Source: Pseudanabaena sp. Chao 1811
GTDB taxonomy: Bacteria; Cyanobacteriota; Cyanobacteriia; Pseudanabaenales; Pseudanabaenaceae
DNA length: 64,000 nucleotides
Direction: 5' to 3'
NCBI RefSeq assembly: GCF_027942295.1
Contig: NZ_CP101416.1
Location: forward strand, 3,582,501 to 3,646,500
This document shows positions 18,067 to 26,309 of the stretch, piece by piece. A model generated the notes under the pieces. It was not told the DNA's origin. It saw nothing but the letters and a program-made list of their open reading frames with translations, and did no database searches. A program made the position numbers and the translations under genes. Numbering within the stretch: position 1 is the stretch's first letter; each line of letters opens with the position of its first letter.

Positions 18067-18462
18067 TTAGTATTTAGTGCCAAGAGGGGTATCAGCAAAT
18101 AGAATTGGCGCGATCGCGGCAGCCGATCCCAAGCGATCATCAAGATATTCTTCGAGACTGTAGTACTGATCCATGCGATCGCATAATCCTTCTGGGCTAA
18201 GGCTTTGGATATTGTGACTGATGATATAGCTTTGGGCAGCCGAACCACGGAAGGCGGCAAAGGCTTCTTCGCAATAAGCCTGTTTAGAATCACGGGAAGC
18301 TGAGATCCAATCAGAGCCGTGCATATTACCACTGAGAATCGGTTGACCATTGGCTGGAATCACGGGACGACGTTCTGCGGCGATCGCTGGATTCGATGTC
18401 ATGCAAAGGATCGCCACAAGAATTAAGCAGCAATTAATCAGGATACCTAAAATTTTGTTCAT
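18067..18462 (-). CDS. Small secreted or periplasmic protein of unknown function
   Basis: From the ATG at 18462 the product has 131 residues: MNKILGI, a hydrophobic core and TSNPAIAAE, a standard Sec signal peptide cleaved near residue 29. The mature part is about 100 residues with two Cys (YCEEAF and GLCDRM) that could form a disulfide. An earlier start at 18483 would add seven residues and weaken the signal. I do not recognise the family. Confidence 0.6.
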   Translation of the reverse strand: MNKILGILINCCLILVAILCMTSNPAIAAERRPVIPANGQPILSGNMHGSDWISASRDSKQAYCEEAFAAFRGSAAQSYIISHNIQSLSPEGLCDRMDQYYSLEEYLDDRLGSAAAIAPILFADTPLGTKY

Positions 18463-18907
18463 AATCCACTTGAAGTTAATCAAAAATTAATAAAAAGGCT
18501 TTGCGAAAAGACAGCTTCAATATTGATACAAGTCTTGTTCCTCAAGGGTTTGCCAAGGTTTAGCAATAGGGTTGTCAATCATAATCTTGAAAAATTTGAA
18601 AAATTTTTGGAGTTAACTGATCCCAGCGCACAAGGCATTAAGGTTTGATAACAATTACTGATTAATCGCACAAACCATATCAAAATGGTAATTGCAATGC
18701 TATCGAATAGGTTGTGCAATCAAATTTCTAGGGATTTTTAAAATTTTTCTTAAAAGCTCAGTTATGATGATTTCATTAAACTGGTGTTGTATACGATACA
18801 GAAAAAATTCATTTCTTCAAAAGGATTTTGTGCTTAGATAAAATCTTGTGCTTTTCCTCGGATAACTCTCCAAGAACATTAATTTATTACATTCCCAAGC
18901 CCGCCCA
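18463..18907. other. A/T-rich spacer upstream of pipX
   Basis: No gene or long hairpin was seen. The stretch must contain the promoters of the divergent secreted-protein gene and of pipX. A GT-N10-AC pattern at 18786-18799 is a weak NtcA-like match with the first half-site GTT instead of GTA. Confidence 0.4.
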
Positions 18908-19177
18908 ATGTCCGAACATTATCTAAATCATCCTACTTTTGGCTTGCTATCTCGCCTATGTAGGGTCGATGAGTTTCGTAGTTTATTTACTACGCTCTAC
19001 GCACAAAGGTTATTCTTTCTGATTACCAATAGTCCTGAAGGTATTCAATTTGAGCCTGTCTCGCGAGCAGATGCTAAGCTCATGGTTGAAAATCAGATGC
19101 GATCGCTACGTCGCATTGGTTCTGATACGGATCAAAAAAATCTCCAACATATCTACAAACGCACTTTTTCCCAATGA
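18908..19177 (+). CDS. pipX: PipX, PII-interacting co-activator of NtcA
   Basis: The 89-residue protein has the family's core: YLNHPTFGLL, LFTTLYAQRLFFLIT, SRADAKLMVENQMRSLRR and a C-terminal YKRTF. PipX has a Tudor-like domain followed by two helices. It switches between PII (GlnB) and NtcA according to 2-oxoglutarate and ADP/ATP, so it tunes nitrogen-responsive transcription. Length is as expected. Its TGA stop overlaps the ATG of ispE (ATGA), which indicates an operon. Confidence 0.93.
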   Translation: MSEHYLNHPTFGLLSRLCRVDEFRSLFTTLYAQRLFFLITNSPEGIQFEPVSRADAKLMVENQMRSLRRIGSDTDQKNLQHIYKRTFSQ

Positions 19178-20082
19178 CCTCGCGTATTTCTCTCAAGGCT
19201 GCGGCAAAAATTAATCTTTACCTAGAGATTACGGGCAATCGACCTGATGGATATCACGATTTGGTGATGATCTTGCAGAGTATCGATCTATGCGATCGCG
19301 TCGATATTCGGAAAATTGGTATAGATGATATTCAAGTAACTTGTACTAATCCTGAAGTACCTTGTGATCGCAGTAACCTTGCTTATAAAGCTGCTGCCTT
19401 GATGCAGAGTAACTTTCCAGAAATTGGGGGAGTCGAGATTGCGATCGACAAACAAATTCCGATGGGAGCTGGTTTAGCTGGGGGATCGGCAAATGCGGCG
19501 GCGGTTTTAGTGGGAATTGATCGCCTGTGGAATTTAGGACTTACCCAGTCACAGATTTGCGAGCTTGCGGCGCAGTTAGGTTCTGACATTCCCTTTTGTG
19601 TAGTTGGTGGTACAGCTTTAGCGACAGGTCGTGGAGAGATTTTATCGCCATTACCTGATCTCAAGGATTTGGTTCTCGTAATTTGCAAACCTCGTCATAT
19701 TTCGATCTCCACCGTCTGGGCATATCAAACCTTCCGATCACAGGGTTTGCTAGCGAACAATCCTGCTAAACATGAGGCGCTCTCTAGTCACATGGTGGCG
19801 GCGATCGCGGCGGCTGAAGAATCTACACCCACAAAAATCGGGCGGTTGCTGTATAACGATTTAGAACGGGCGGTATTGCCTGAGTATCCTGAACTTGTAG
19901 ATCTAAAAAATAAATTGCTGGAACAGGAATGTCTCGGTGCAATGATGTCAGGTTCTGGCTCAACGATGTTTGCGATCGCCGCAGATTTAGATCGCGCCCA
20001 TCAAATCGCTGAAGCCGTCAGAACCGATGATATTGATGTATGGGTCGTGAAGAGTTTAGTTAGATCGATTTTTGATGCTTGA
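19174..20082 (+). CDS. ispE: 4-diphosphocytidyl-2-C-methyl-D-erythritol kinase
   Basis: This 302-residue GHMP kinase has the N-terminal substrate segment KINLYLEITGNRPDGYHDL, the ATP loop PMGAGLAGGSANAAA at about 91-105 and the C-terminal GAMMSGSGSTMFA motif. It phosphorylates CDP-methylerythritol in the MEP pathway that feeds carotenoids, the phytyl chain of chlorophyll and quinone side chains. It overlaps pipX by 4 bp and is followed by a hairpin terminator shared with the convergent regulator gene. Confidence 0.96.
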   Translation: MTSRISLKAAAKINLYLEITGNRPDGYHDLVMILQSIDLCDRVDIRKIGIDDIQVTCTNPEVPCDRSNLAYKAAALMQSNFPEIGGVEIAIDKQIPMGAGLAGGSANAAAVLVGIDRLWNLGLTQSQICELAAQLGSDIPFCVVGGTALATGRGEILSPLPDLKDLVLVICKPRHISISTVWAYQTFRSQGLLANNPAKHEALSSHMVAAIAAAEESTPTKIGRLLYNDLERAVLPEYPELVDLKNKLLEQECLGAMMSGSGSTMFAIAADLDRAHQIAEAVRTDDIDVWVVKSLVRSIFDA

Positions 20083-20091
20083 TTTTTACCT

Positions 20092-20119
20092 TAGACAAGG
20101 GGCTTAAGCCCCTTGTCTA
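20092..20119. terminator. 14-bp perfect hairpin between convergent genes
   Basis: The self-complementary stretch TAGACAAGGGGCTT plus its mirror lies between the ispE stop (20082) and the stop of the Crp/Fnr gene (20123). The same AGACAAGGGGCT sequence recurs in the hairpin at 42431-42476. Confidence 0.65.
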
Positions 20120-20122
20120 GAA

Positions 20123-20812
20123 TTAATCGCTAGTTTCTTGTAAGCGATCACGATCTAGTAACTCTATCTGTGAGCCATTGATAGCGATTAAGCCTTCACT
20201 ATTGAGCCGATACAAAGCCCTTGATAGAGTTGCGGGAATTGTTCCTAATCTTGCGGCTAGTTGAGTTTTCGTGACATCTAAAGTGATGATATTCGATTGA
20301 TGGTGGCGATCGCTTAAATCTAATAGGTAAGAAGCTAATCTTTGCGGTACATCTTTGCATGACAATTCCTCGACCATATGCGCCAGTTTGCGCGAATGTG
20401 TAGCCAGACTCATCAGCATATTAATGGTGATCGCAGGATATTGATGGAGCAATGCTAGAAAAGCTAATCGAGGGAAAAAGATTAACTCTGTATATTCCAA
20501 AGCGATTGCGGATGCGGGGAAACATTTTCCATCGAGGGCAGGGACTTCGGCAAAGTAATCGCGCACACCTAGCAAATGCATGATTTGTTCTTTACCGTTA
20601 GATGCCATTTTAAATACCTTGACTCTCCCCTCTTGCACCACAAAAAATCCCGTTGCTTCACTGTCTTGGATAAAGATCATTTCTCCCTTTTGAAACTTTT
20701 GCAGTTGCGAAATTTGGACTAGTGGCTCAAGCTGCTCTAGAGATAATCCTTGAAAAATTAGAGTTGTTTGTAACCAGTTACTTAATTCGGATTTATGCAC
20801 TATCTGCCTCAA
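20123..20812 (-). CDS. Crp/Fnr family transcription regulator
   Basis: The 229-residue protein has an N-terminal cyclic-nucleotide-binding-type beta-roll (about 15-135), a dimerisation helix (about 115-150) and a C-terminal winged helix (about 160-225) with recognition-helix region TKTQLAARLGTIPATLSRAL. It lacks an FNR-style N-terminal cysteine cluster and the CRP cAMP-pocket RS motif. A DNR/NnrR- or HcpR-like NO sensor is therefore the better guess. It is divergent from glbN and ric, with an FNR-like box in the spacer. The ligand is unknown. Confidence 0.82.
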   Translation of the reverse strand: MRQIVHKSELSNWLQTTLIFQGLSLEQLEPLVQISQLQKFQKGEMIFIQDSEATGFFVVQEGRVKVFKMASNGKEQIMHLLGVRDYFAEVPALDGKCFPASAIALEYTELIFFPRLAFLALLHQYPAITINMLMSLATHSRKLAHMVEELSCKDVPQRLASYLLDLSDRHHQSNIITLDVTKTQLAARLGTIPATLSRALYRLNSEGLIAINGSQIELLDRDRLQETSD

Positions 20813-20868
20813 TGTGATCGCCAGCGATTTTTACAGGTGATTGACATCTATTCTCTCAAAAATCACAA

Positions 20869-20964
20869 GATATAGCAGTCCTAAATCATTTGTGGATTTC
20901 TAGGTTTGTGGAAGCGCACCCCTTTGGGGTGCGCTTCCACAAACCATTTTAGGATTGCTATATC
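20869..20964. repeat. Dispersed imperfect palindrome, copy b (about 96 bp)
   Basis: This is the same element as at 15685-15777, with outer ends GATATAGCAGTCCTAAAT and TTTAGGATTGCTATATC and the inner arm GTTTGTGGAAGCGCACCCC. It sits between the divergent regulator and glbN and separates their promoters. Confidence 0.8.
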
Positions 20965-20988
20965 TGCGGGGCAACTTTATTTGCAGTT

Positions 20989-21002
20989 TTGACTTAAATC
21001 AA
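20989..21002 (+). promoter_or_regulatory. FNR/DNR-like operator upstream of glbN
   Basis: TTGACTTAAATCAA matches the dyad TTGAT-N4-ATCAA with a single change and TTGAC-N4-type half-sites used by HcpR/DNR regulators. It lies 55 bp upstream of the glbN ATG, next to the divergently encoded Crp/Fnr regulator. Its use by that regulator is inferred. Confidence 0.6.
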
Positions 21003-21056
21003 AGGATTTTAGTGGATATTCTCCTATGCTGTCCTCACAAGACAAAAGGAAATTCC

Positions 21057-21431
21057 ATGACAACATTGTTTGAAAAACTTGGCGGTGCTGAGGCTGTTGA
21101 CCTAGCAGTAGATCGATTCTATGAAAGAGTATTGCAAGACGATCGCATCAAACACTTTTTTGCGGATACCGATATGGCAAAACAGCGATCGCACCAAAAA
21201 GCCTTTCTCACCTACGCCTTCGGTGGTACGGATAAATACGATGGTCGCTATATGCGCGAAGCTCACAAGGAGCTAGTGGAAAAGCAGGGCTTAAACAGCA
21301 GTCACTTTGATGCGGTTGCCGAAGACTTAATGATTACGCTCAAGGAGATGGGAGTTTCCGATGAACTCTTGGCAGAAGTGGCAGCAGTAGCGGCGGCTCC
21401 ACAACATAAGAAAGATGTTTTGAATGGCTAA
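21057..21431 (+). CDS. glbN: Group I truncated haemoglobin
   Basis: From the ATG at 21057 the product is 124 residues (MTTLFEKLGG...). It matches TrHb1 length and pattern: VDRFYERVLQDDRI with the B10 Tyr, THE-like FLTYAFGG, and the proximal His in REAHKEL. An upstream in-frame start would add about 34 residues coded by promoter sequence and is unlikely. Cyanobacterial GlbN protects against reactive nitrogen species by NO dioxygenation. The FNR-like box and the following Ric gene support that role. Confidence 0.93.
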   Translation: MTTLFEKLGGAEAVDLAVDRFYERVLQDDRIKHFFADTDMAKQRSHQKAFLTYAFGGTDKYDGRYMREAHKELVEKQGLNSSHFDAVAEDLMITLKEMGVSDELLAEVAAVAAAPQHKKDVLNG

Positions 21432-21436
21432 ATATT

Positions 21437-21469
21437 TGCCAAGATTTCGGCGGAGCCGAAATCTTGGCA
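21437..21469. repeat. 15-bp perfect hairpin inside the glbN-ric operon
   Basis: The arm TGCCAAGATTTCGGC and its complement surround GGA. It lies 6 bp after the glbN stop and 24 bp before the ric ATG. It lacks a T-run, so it may attenuate or stabilise the mRNA, or be a mobile palindrome. Confidence 0.6.
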
Positions 21470-21492
21470 CAGATAAAAAGGAGATAAAAGAT

Positions 21493-22209
21493 ATGACCAC
21501 TTTTCAAATTAGTGACACCGTAGGTGACATCGTTCGAGATCGCCCTTCCCTTTCACGGTTGTTTGAGCAAGCCAAGGTTGACTATTGCTGTGGTGGCAAG
21601 AAAACACTTGATGAAGCATGTCGTAAACAAGGGATTGATCCTCAAGTATTTCTCACACAGTTAGAAGCGATCGCTACTGTAAGTCAGGAACCAGAGCTAA
21701 ACATCACAACTTTATCTCTAACGGAACTAGCTGATCACATCGAGCAAACCCACCATGCTTACCTCCACACAGAACTTCCTCGTTTAGAACGAATGGTCAC
21801 AAAAGTTGCGGCGGTACATGGCGATCGGGAACCACGTCTACATCAAATAAAGGATATCTTTTTAGCGGTATCCCAAGAACTAGCAACACATTTGCAGAAA
21901 GAAGAACGGATTTTATTCCCAATGATTCGTCAGTTAGAAGCTAGTGCCACAACTCCACAATTCCACTGTGGCACGATCGCTAATCCTGTGCGTCAAATGG
22001 AATTTGAACATGATGATACAGGCGTTGCGCTGGGTCAACTGCGTCAACTCACTGAAAATTACACTCCCCCTGACTGGGCTTGCAATACCTATCGAGCCAT
22101 GCTGGATGGATTGTTGAATTTTGAGCAGGATATGCACCAACATATTCACAAGGAAAACAATGTGCTGTTTCCTAAGGCGATCGCTCAGGAGCAATCCAAA
22201 GCTAATTAG
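21493..22209 (+). CDS. ric: Ric/YtfE-type di-iron iron-sulfur cluster repair protein
   Basis: From the ATG at 21493 the product is 238 residues. The N-terminal ScdA-type domain contains VDYCCGGKKTLDEAC. The hemerythrin-like domain (about 80-230) has the iron ligands in HIEQTHHAYLH, HLQKEERILF, FEHDDTG and HQHIHKENNVLF. The family repairs Fe-S clusters damaged by NO or peroxide. A longer reading that starts at 21424 would run through the hairpin and is rejected. The gene sits directly behind glbN. Confidence 0.92.
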   Translation: MTTFQISDTVGDIVRDRPSLSRLFEQAKVDYCCGGKKTLDEACRKQGIDPQVFLTQLEAIATVSQEPELNITTLSLTELADHIEQTHHAYLHTELPRLERMVTKVAAVHGDREPRLHQIKDIFLAVSQELATHLQKEERILFPMIRQLEASATTPQFHCGTIANPVRQMEFEHDDTGVALGQLRQLTENYTPPDWACNTYRAMLDGLLNFEQDMHQHIHKENNVLFPKAIAQEQSKAN

Positions 22210-22212
22210 AGA

Positions 22213-22461
22213 CTAAGCGATTAAGGCAGGTCTCGCCTGTAAATCACAAAACATTAAATCACAAGCTTGTAATTTTAGGCGTGACACAATTCGCAATTCG
22301 TGAGGATAACGAGGACGCGGATCACCTACTAACCAGATTGGCGGAACCATCGTTGCCTCATACCAATCAATCTCGTATAAAACATCTGGTTTCGCTTTGA
22401 GTTCTACTATGGTTCTAGGTAGATATTCAAATACTTCATCCCAATCAATCCCTGTATTCAT
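22213..22461 (-). CDS. Small soluble protein of unknown function
   Basis: The 82-residue ORF is rich in Trp, Tyr, Pro and acidic residues (WDEVFEYLPRTIVEL, WYEATMVPPIWLVGDPRPRYP). It is tail-to-tail with ric, with 3 bp between the stops. I do not recognise a named family. The composition is protein-like and not that of an antisense shadow, but conservation should be tested. Confidence 0.5.
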   Translation of the reverse strand: MNTGIDWDEVFEYLPRTIVELKAKPDVLYEIDWYEATMVPPIWLVGDPRPRYPHELRIVSRLKLQACDLMFCDLQARPALIA

Positions 22462-22625
22462 AGTTTGCGCCCCTTGATGAAAGTTTTTTAAATTAATTGT
22501 TAGTTGTCAAAGCCCAAAGCAACTGCATAAAAATATAATTATTTTTGTATTTATTTTTACTAAATTTTAGGGTGATCACCAATGCTGCGTCCATAAGTCA
22601 ACAAATCTTGATATAAGGTATTCCA

Positions 22626-23069
22626 ATGTTATTTAAAATTTTAGTTGTTTTGCATATTTTGGGAGCCACTGTCTGGACAGGCGGGCATCTGGTGCTAGCG
22701 GCAACTGTTCTACCTCAAGCACTCAAACACCAAGATCCCGATCGCATTCATCAATTTGAAGAACATTTTGAAGGATTTGGACTGACGGCTCTGTTGTTGC
22801 AGGTGACTACAGGGCTATGGCTGACATGGACTTATTTCCCGAACTTCCAAAACTTTTTTGCCTTTGATTCCTATCTATCTACTTACATCGGTATTAAGTT
22901 ACTTCTATTATTAGGAACGATCGCATTAGCAATTCATGCGCGTTTTTTCATTATTCCCAATCTTACGAAAGAAACTTTGAATTCCTTGGCTTATCACATT
23001 ATCGGAGTTACTACCTTAGCTGTTTTATTCGTGATTTTAGGCGCAGGTATTCGTGTTGGTGGTTTTTAG
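22626..23069 (+). CDS. CopD-like small membrane protein
   Basis: The 147-residue protein has four predicted membrane helices. The N-terminus FKILVVLHILGATVWTGGHL carries His residues in helix 1, as in the CopD/DUF2269-like cytochrome-type membrane proteins. Later His residues (ALAIHARFF, LAYHIIG) could be haem or metal ligands. Copper import is known for true CopD; a role here next to NO-detoxification genes is only inferred. It is followed by the YwiC-like gene on the same strand. Confidence 0.65.
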   Translation: MLFKILVVLHILGATVWTGGHLVLAATVLPQALKHQDPDRIHQFEEHFEGFGLTALLLQVTTGLWLTWTYFPNFQNFFAFDSYLSTYIGIKLLLLLGTIALAIHARFFIIPNLTKETLNSLAYHIIGVTTLAVLFVILGAGIRVGGF

Positions 23070-23127
23070 ATGGGCATGATTAAAAGACTAATTCTCAATT
23101 TTCCTGATTGATTATGGAGTTTGCCCT

Positions 23128-23967
23128 ATGACAATTTCTCCTACTAACTCTAATTCCGCCGATGCTGTCTCTCTAAGCGAACCAACTCACAATTCCCATT
23201 CTCATTGGTATCGTCTCACCTTTTCCCCTGAGCATGGAGTTTATATTGTTCTATTTGGCTCATTTCTCACAGGAGCAGCATTAGCGCAACAATGGACGCT
23301 TAACACTACGCTTGCTCTAATTTGTACCTTTGCGGGATTTCAGGCAGAACATCCACTGGTATTGCAAATTAGACAGAGACGGAGTTGGAAGCCACGCTTT
23401 TTAGTGTGGGGTGGCATTTATGGTGGCATCTCATTAGGGATTGCAATTTATCTGTATCTGCAAACGCCTGTGTTGCTATGGCTATATTTGGGCGCGATCG
23501 CTACCCTCGTGATTGATGCGATCGCTGTTTTCTATCGTCAGCAAAAAGCGATCGCTAATGAAATCCTCACCTTTGCTGCCGTTTGTCTTGCTGCACCCTT
23601 TGCTAATGCTGTCGCTAGCGACACGATCACTATTTCTGTATTGGGATTGTGGCTATTAAATACGCTCTTTTTTAGCAGTGCGATTTTTACGGTAAAGCTG
23701 CGTAAACCGAAAACTGCTTCCTTGATGCCGAGTTTGATTTATCATGCGATCGCGAGTTTCGTTATTGCAGGACTTTGGTATTACGATTGGCTGAACGCAT
23801 TCTCAGCTTTAGCTTTTGGAGTAGCACTACTTAAGTTTGGATTGATTTTAGGACTGCGCGAATGGTATCAGACCACGCGAATTCAAAATGTGGCGATCGT
23901 TGAAACCATTTCGGCAATAATCTTCGTGGTGATTGTATCGATTTCTCTCCTACCTGCTCATCTTTAA
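23128..23967 (+). CDS. YwiC-like integral membrane protein
   Basis: This 279-residue membrane protein has a soluble Ser/Asn/His-rich N-terminus (about 1-28) and about eight hydrophobic segments. The segment FSPEHGVYIVLFGSFLTGA resembles the PxHGAW-type start of the YwiC family. In Bacillus ywiC lies by anaerobic nitrate genes. Here it lies behind glbN, ric and a CopD-like gene, consistent with a nitrogen-oxide context, but no biochemical function is established. Confidence 0.65.
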   Translation: MTISPTNSNSADAVSLSEPTHNSHSHWYRLTFSPEHGVYIVLFGSFLTGAALAQQWTLNTTLALICTFAGFQAEHPLVLQIRQRRSWKPRFLVWGGIYGGISLGIAIYLYLQTPVLLWLYLGAIATLVIDAIAVFYRQQKAIANEILTFAAVCLAAPFANAVASDTITISVLGLWLLNTLFFSSAIFTVKLRKPKTASLMPSLIYHAIASFVIAGLWYYDWLNAFSALAFGVALLKFGLILGLREWYQTTRIQNVAIVETISAIIFVVIVSISLLPAHL

Positions 23968-24017
23968 AGAATTGCGTTGTACCAACAAGGCTCTCTATTT
24001 TCGTTTAGATTTACCAA

Positions 24018-24095
24018 GCCCCCTAAATCCCCCAATTCTGGGGGACTTTGAAAAAAATTATTTTCTTGTTCCCCCAGAATTGGGGATTAGGGGGC
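24018..24095. repeat. Two-hairpin C/G-rich element (relative of the G elements)
   Basis: The outer arms GCCCCCTAAATCCCC and complement enclose an inner arm set around CCCCCAATTCTGGGGG. The centre contains TTTTCTTGTTCCCCC. The same GGGGAACAAGAAA core occurs in the elements at 47840 and 52113, so they share an architecture. It ends 6 bp before the stop of the convergent TerB/DUF697 gene. Confidence 0.75.
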
Positions 24096-24101
24096 AACTA
24101 A

Positions 24102-25064
24102 TTAGAGAAGTTCTTTCAACTTCGCTTGATATTCATCAGGGGTAATGTTACCTGCCTTTAGTTCCTCATTGAGCAATTGCACTTGAGGCTCGATCGCTTG
24201 TTTCTTCTCGGCAATTTCTTCGGCTTTAGTTTTGTAAATTGCTTCACCCTCTTTTTTAGCTTGCTTGAAGGCTTGGCGGAGGCTAAAGGCATCCATTTCA
24301 CCACCTGAGGCAAAATATTCGTTAGCAACTTTACCGAGTGCCCATGTACTGGCATAGGCAGTGGTTGCGCCGACGACCATGCCAAAGACGGGAACAAGCT
24401 TGGCTAGATTGCTAACGGCGATGCGGGTTCCTGTGATCCCCAAGCTGCCAAAGAGTGCCTTGCGAAGGTTTTCATTGTCGCGATCGTAGCCCCAGCTTTG
24501 ACCGATGGTTTGAGCGAGGTCGAGTTGGTTCCAATAGATCAACATATCGAAGGCGATCGCGATCCCCGGTAAGGGAAATGCGCCTAGCACGGCATTGAGG
24601 AAACAGGTATCGGTAATGGCGTTCTCCACTTCGATCGCGCGTTTGTCGGGATCATCAATTTGGCGCACTTGCTCAGAGATTGATGATCGCGTGGAGCGAC
24701 GTTCTAGGGTTTCCAGCCATTCTTGTTTCCCCCATAGTTTAGAACTGGTAAAGGTTGTACCAATTTTGTCTAAAAGTTCTTGTTCTTCAGAACTACAGTC
24801 TCCATCGATATTTGCCATTGCGTAGGCTGACTGGTAGACCATTTCCTGTGCGATTTCGCTGGTGATTTGCGAAAGTAATGTGTCGATGGGTTCGTCTTCT
24901 TCGTTCAATAGGCGATCGACGGTAACTCCTTCAGGGAGATGAATTTCTTCAAAAGTGTCGGCGAGACTGGCGAACTCTTCTTCGAGCAGTTTGCCGTCGG
25001 CTTTTGCCATGCTTACCAATACCTTAAAGCTTGCTAAAACTTCTTGCTGATTGACTGCGGACAT
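24102..25064 (-). CDS. TerB-like / DUF697 / SHOCT-like three-domain protein
   Basis: The protein has 320 residues. The N-terminal 1-115 is a helical TerB-like domain (MAKADGKLLEEEF, MANIDGDCSSEEQELL). The middle (about 150-255) has hydrophobic helices with Gly-rich patches typical of DUF697 (FPLPGIAIAFDML, LVPVFGMVVGATTAYASTWALG). The C-terminus has a charged helix and the SHOCT-like ending GNITPDEYQAKLKELL. Such proteins are thought to associate with membranes and stress responses; no specific role is known. Monocistronic. Confidence 0.75.
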   Translation of the reverse strand: MSAVNQQEVLASFKVLVSMAKADGKLLEEEFASLADTFEEIHLPEGVTVDRLLNEEDEPIDTLLSQITSEIAQEMVYQSAYAMANIDGDCSSEEQELLDKIGTTFTSSKLWGKQEWLETLERRSTRSSISEQVRQIDDPDKRAIEVENAITDTCFLNAVLGAFPLPGIAIAFDMLIYWNQLDLAQTIGQSWGYDRDNENLRKALFGSLGITGTRIAVSNLAKLVPVFGMVVGATTAYASTWALGKVANEYFASGGEMDAFSLRQAFKQAKKEGEAIYKTKAEEIAEKKQAIEPQVQLLNEELKAGNITPDEYQAKLKELL

Positions 25065-25196
25065 CGAATGCTTACTCCTTTCCAGAAATTATCACTGATG
25101 ATAACCGCGATCGCGATCTAAGTTTGTATAAAGCTAGTCTTCAGGTGCGATTTACTTGTTGATTTCTGGCGGTTTAAGCGATCGCTATCCAATAAT

Positions 25197-25307
25197 TTAA
25201 GAAAGAATTAATGTAATGTTTATTTCTGCGTGCTGACGGACAGCTTTAATTTTGTTCATAATCTCAGGGGCTGTTATTAAATTCTTGAGATCTAATTTTA
25301 GTTCCAT
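25197..25307 (-). CDS. Tiny ORF, second of a two-gene relic (36 aa)
   Basis: ATG at 25307 reads MELKLDLKNLITAPEIMN... to TAA. It directly follows another mini-ORF on the same strand. Between them ATGGAACTA is repeated, once followed by TAA and once by AAA. The residue pattern is protein-like and could be a remnant of an antitoxin-type gene. This is inference. Confidence 0.35.
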   Translation of the reverse strand: MELKLDLKNLITAPEIMNKIKAVRQHAEINITLILS

Positions 25308-25319
25308 TTATAGTTCCAT

Positions 25320-25427
25320 TTAGATGGGAGCTTTAGCTACTTTTGCGCGATTGCTAGGATGTAGTTTTTGTAATGTTGTAATCAGTTGTTCTAGGGTTGT
25401 CGGTAATTGAATAATAGGTCTAATCAT
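25320..25427 (-). CDS. Tiny ORF, first of a two-gene relic (35 aa)
   Basis: ATG at 25427 reads MIRPIIQLPTTLEQLITTLQ... and ends ...AKVAKAPI. The LEQLITTLQKLHPSNRAKVA pattern resembles the N-termini of small cyanobacterial antitoxin-like proteins. Its TAA stop is followed immediately by an ATG. No toxin partner remains. The rest of the 25065-25719 spacer holds nothing I can support. Confidence 0.35.
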   Translation of the reverse strand: MIRPIIQLPTTLEQLITTLQKLHPSNRAKVAKAPI

Positions 25428-25719
25428 CCAAATCTACCGAATTTTATTCTACATCTCTAAACTCAACTTCAAGAGACCAAATCACCTTTTACCTTTTTAC
25501 TTGGCATCAGCAGACTTCCCTTAATCTCTTGTATTGTCTCACAACGCACATAACAGTAAGTCTTCAGACATTCCACTTCATGTAAGTTTTGATTCGTAGA
25601 ACAAGGTAAAACTTACATTGCAATACTTATAAAATCAGTTTTTATTGTTAATTAAATATAATCATTCATATGATACAATAAACCTGTATTAACTTAAGCC
25701 CAAATAGAAAAAAATTAAT

Positions 25720-26202
25720 ATGGGTGACCTAACCAGTTTTGAGAACTTATTTGAAACACCAGAAGGGGAGATGATTCTAAAGAAACGTATGGCTGAGCTT
25801 TTAAAGGCTTTAACGCTAGACTTCCCAACTCAGGGTGGACAGACCGCCTTGGCAGATGAAATTGGAATTAAACAGTCGGCGCTTTCTGGATACTTGAATC
25901 CTGAAAAAAAAGATTCTAGGATGACAAGCAAGGACACTGACGCTTTAATCGTCAAGTACCTAAAAAAAACTAAAAGTTCAAAATGGAGCCTTCAAGAACT
26001 TTACAACTTTTTAGAATCTGGAGATTCATTTGAGACGTTTTCGGCTAAGTTAGAGCGTCAAAATTTATCAAAGGAGAACCTTACCGCAAAAAACCTTGTT
26101 GATTTTTTGAGTCCAGAAGAACAGGTTGAAGCGGTTCAATATATCTTCAATAGACTTAAAGAGACGGTTTCCAATGTAAGAAAAGTGGTCGGTAATGCTT
26201 GA
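25720..26202 (+). CDS. Small helix-turn-helix-like accessory protein
   Basis: The 160-residue protein has an XRE-like helix-turn-helix pattern at about 38-62 (GGQTALADEIGIKQSALSGYL) preceded by a helical N-terminus, and a charged helical C-terminus. A DNA-binding role is likely; the target is unknown. A damaged tandem copy of its 5' half, including its upstream region, lies at 26310. The A/T-rich composition and absence of HIP1 sites contrast with the neighbours and suggest acquired DNA. Confidence 0.6.
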   Translation: MGDLTSFENLFETPEGEMILKKRMAELLKALTLDFPTQGGQTALADEIGIKQSALSGYLNPEKKDSRMTSKDTDALIVKYLKKTKSSKWSLQELYNFLESGDSFETFSAKLERQNLSKENLTAKNLVDFLSPEEQVEAVQYIFNRLKETVSNVRKVVGNA

Positions 26203-26309
26203 TCTCGATATTAATCTACCTTTGTTTTTATAATTACTGTTTCTTATAATAATGTATGTGATATGGTAATCCCATGTCAACTTAAATCCAAATACAAAAG
26301 TAATTAATT

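Noticed and set aside
18786-18799. NtcA site upstream of pipX
   Set aside because: GT-N10-AC is present but the first half-site is GTT, not GTA, and no well-placed -10 box was identified. Too weak to annotate.
20955-21056. Longer haemoglobin N-terminus
   Set aside because: It would be coded by the promoter stretch that holds the FNR-like box, and TrHb1 proteins are about 120 residues.
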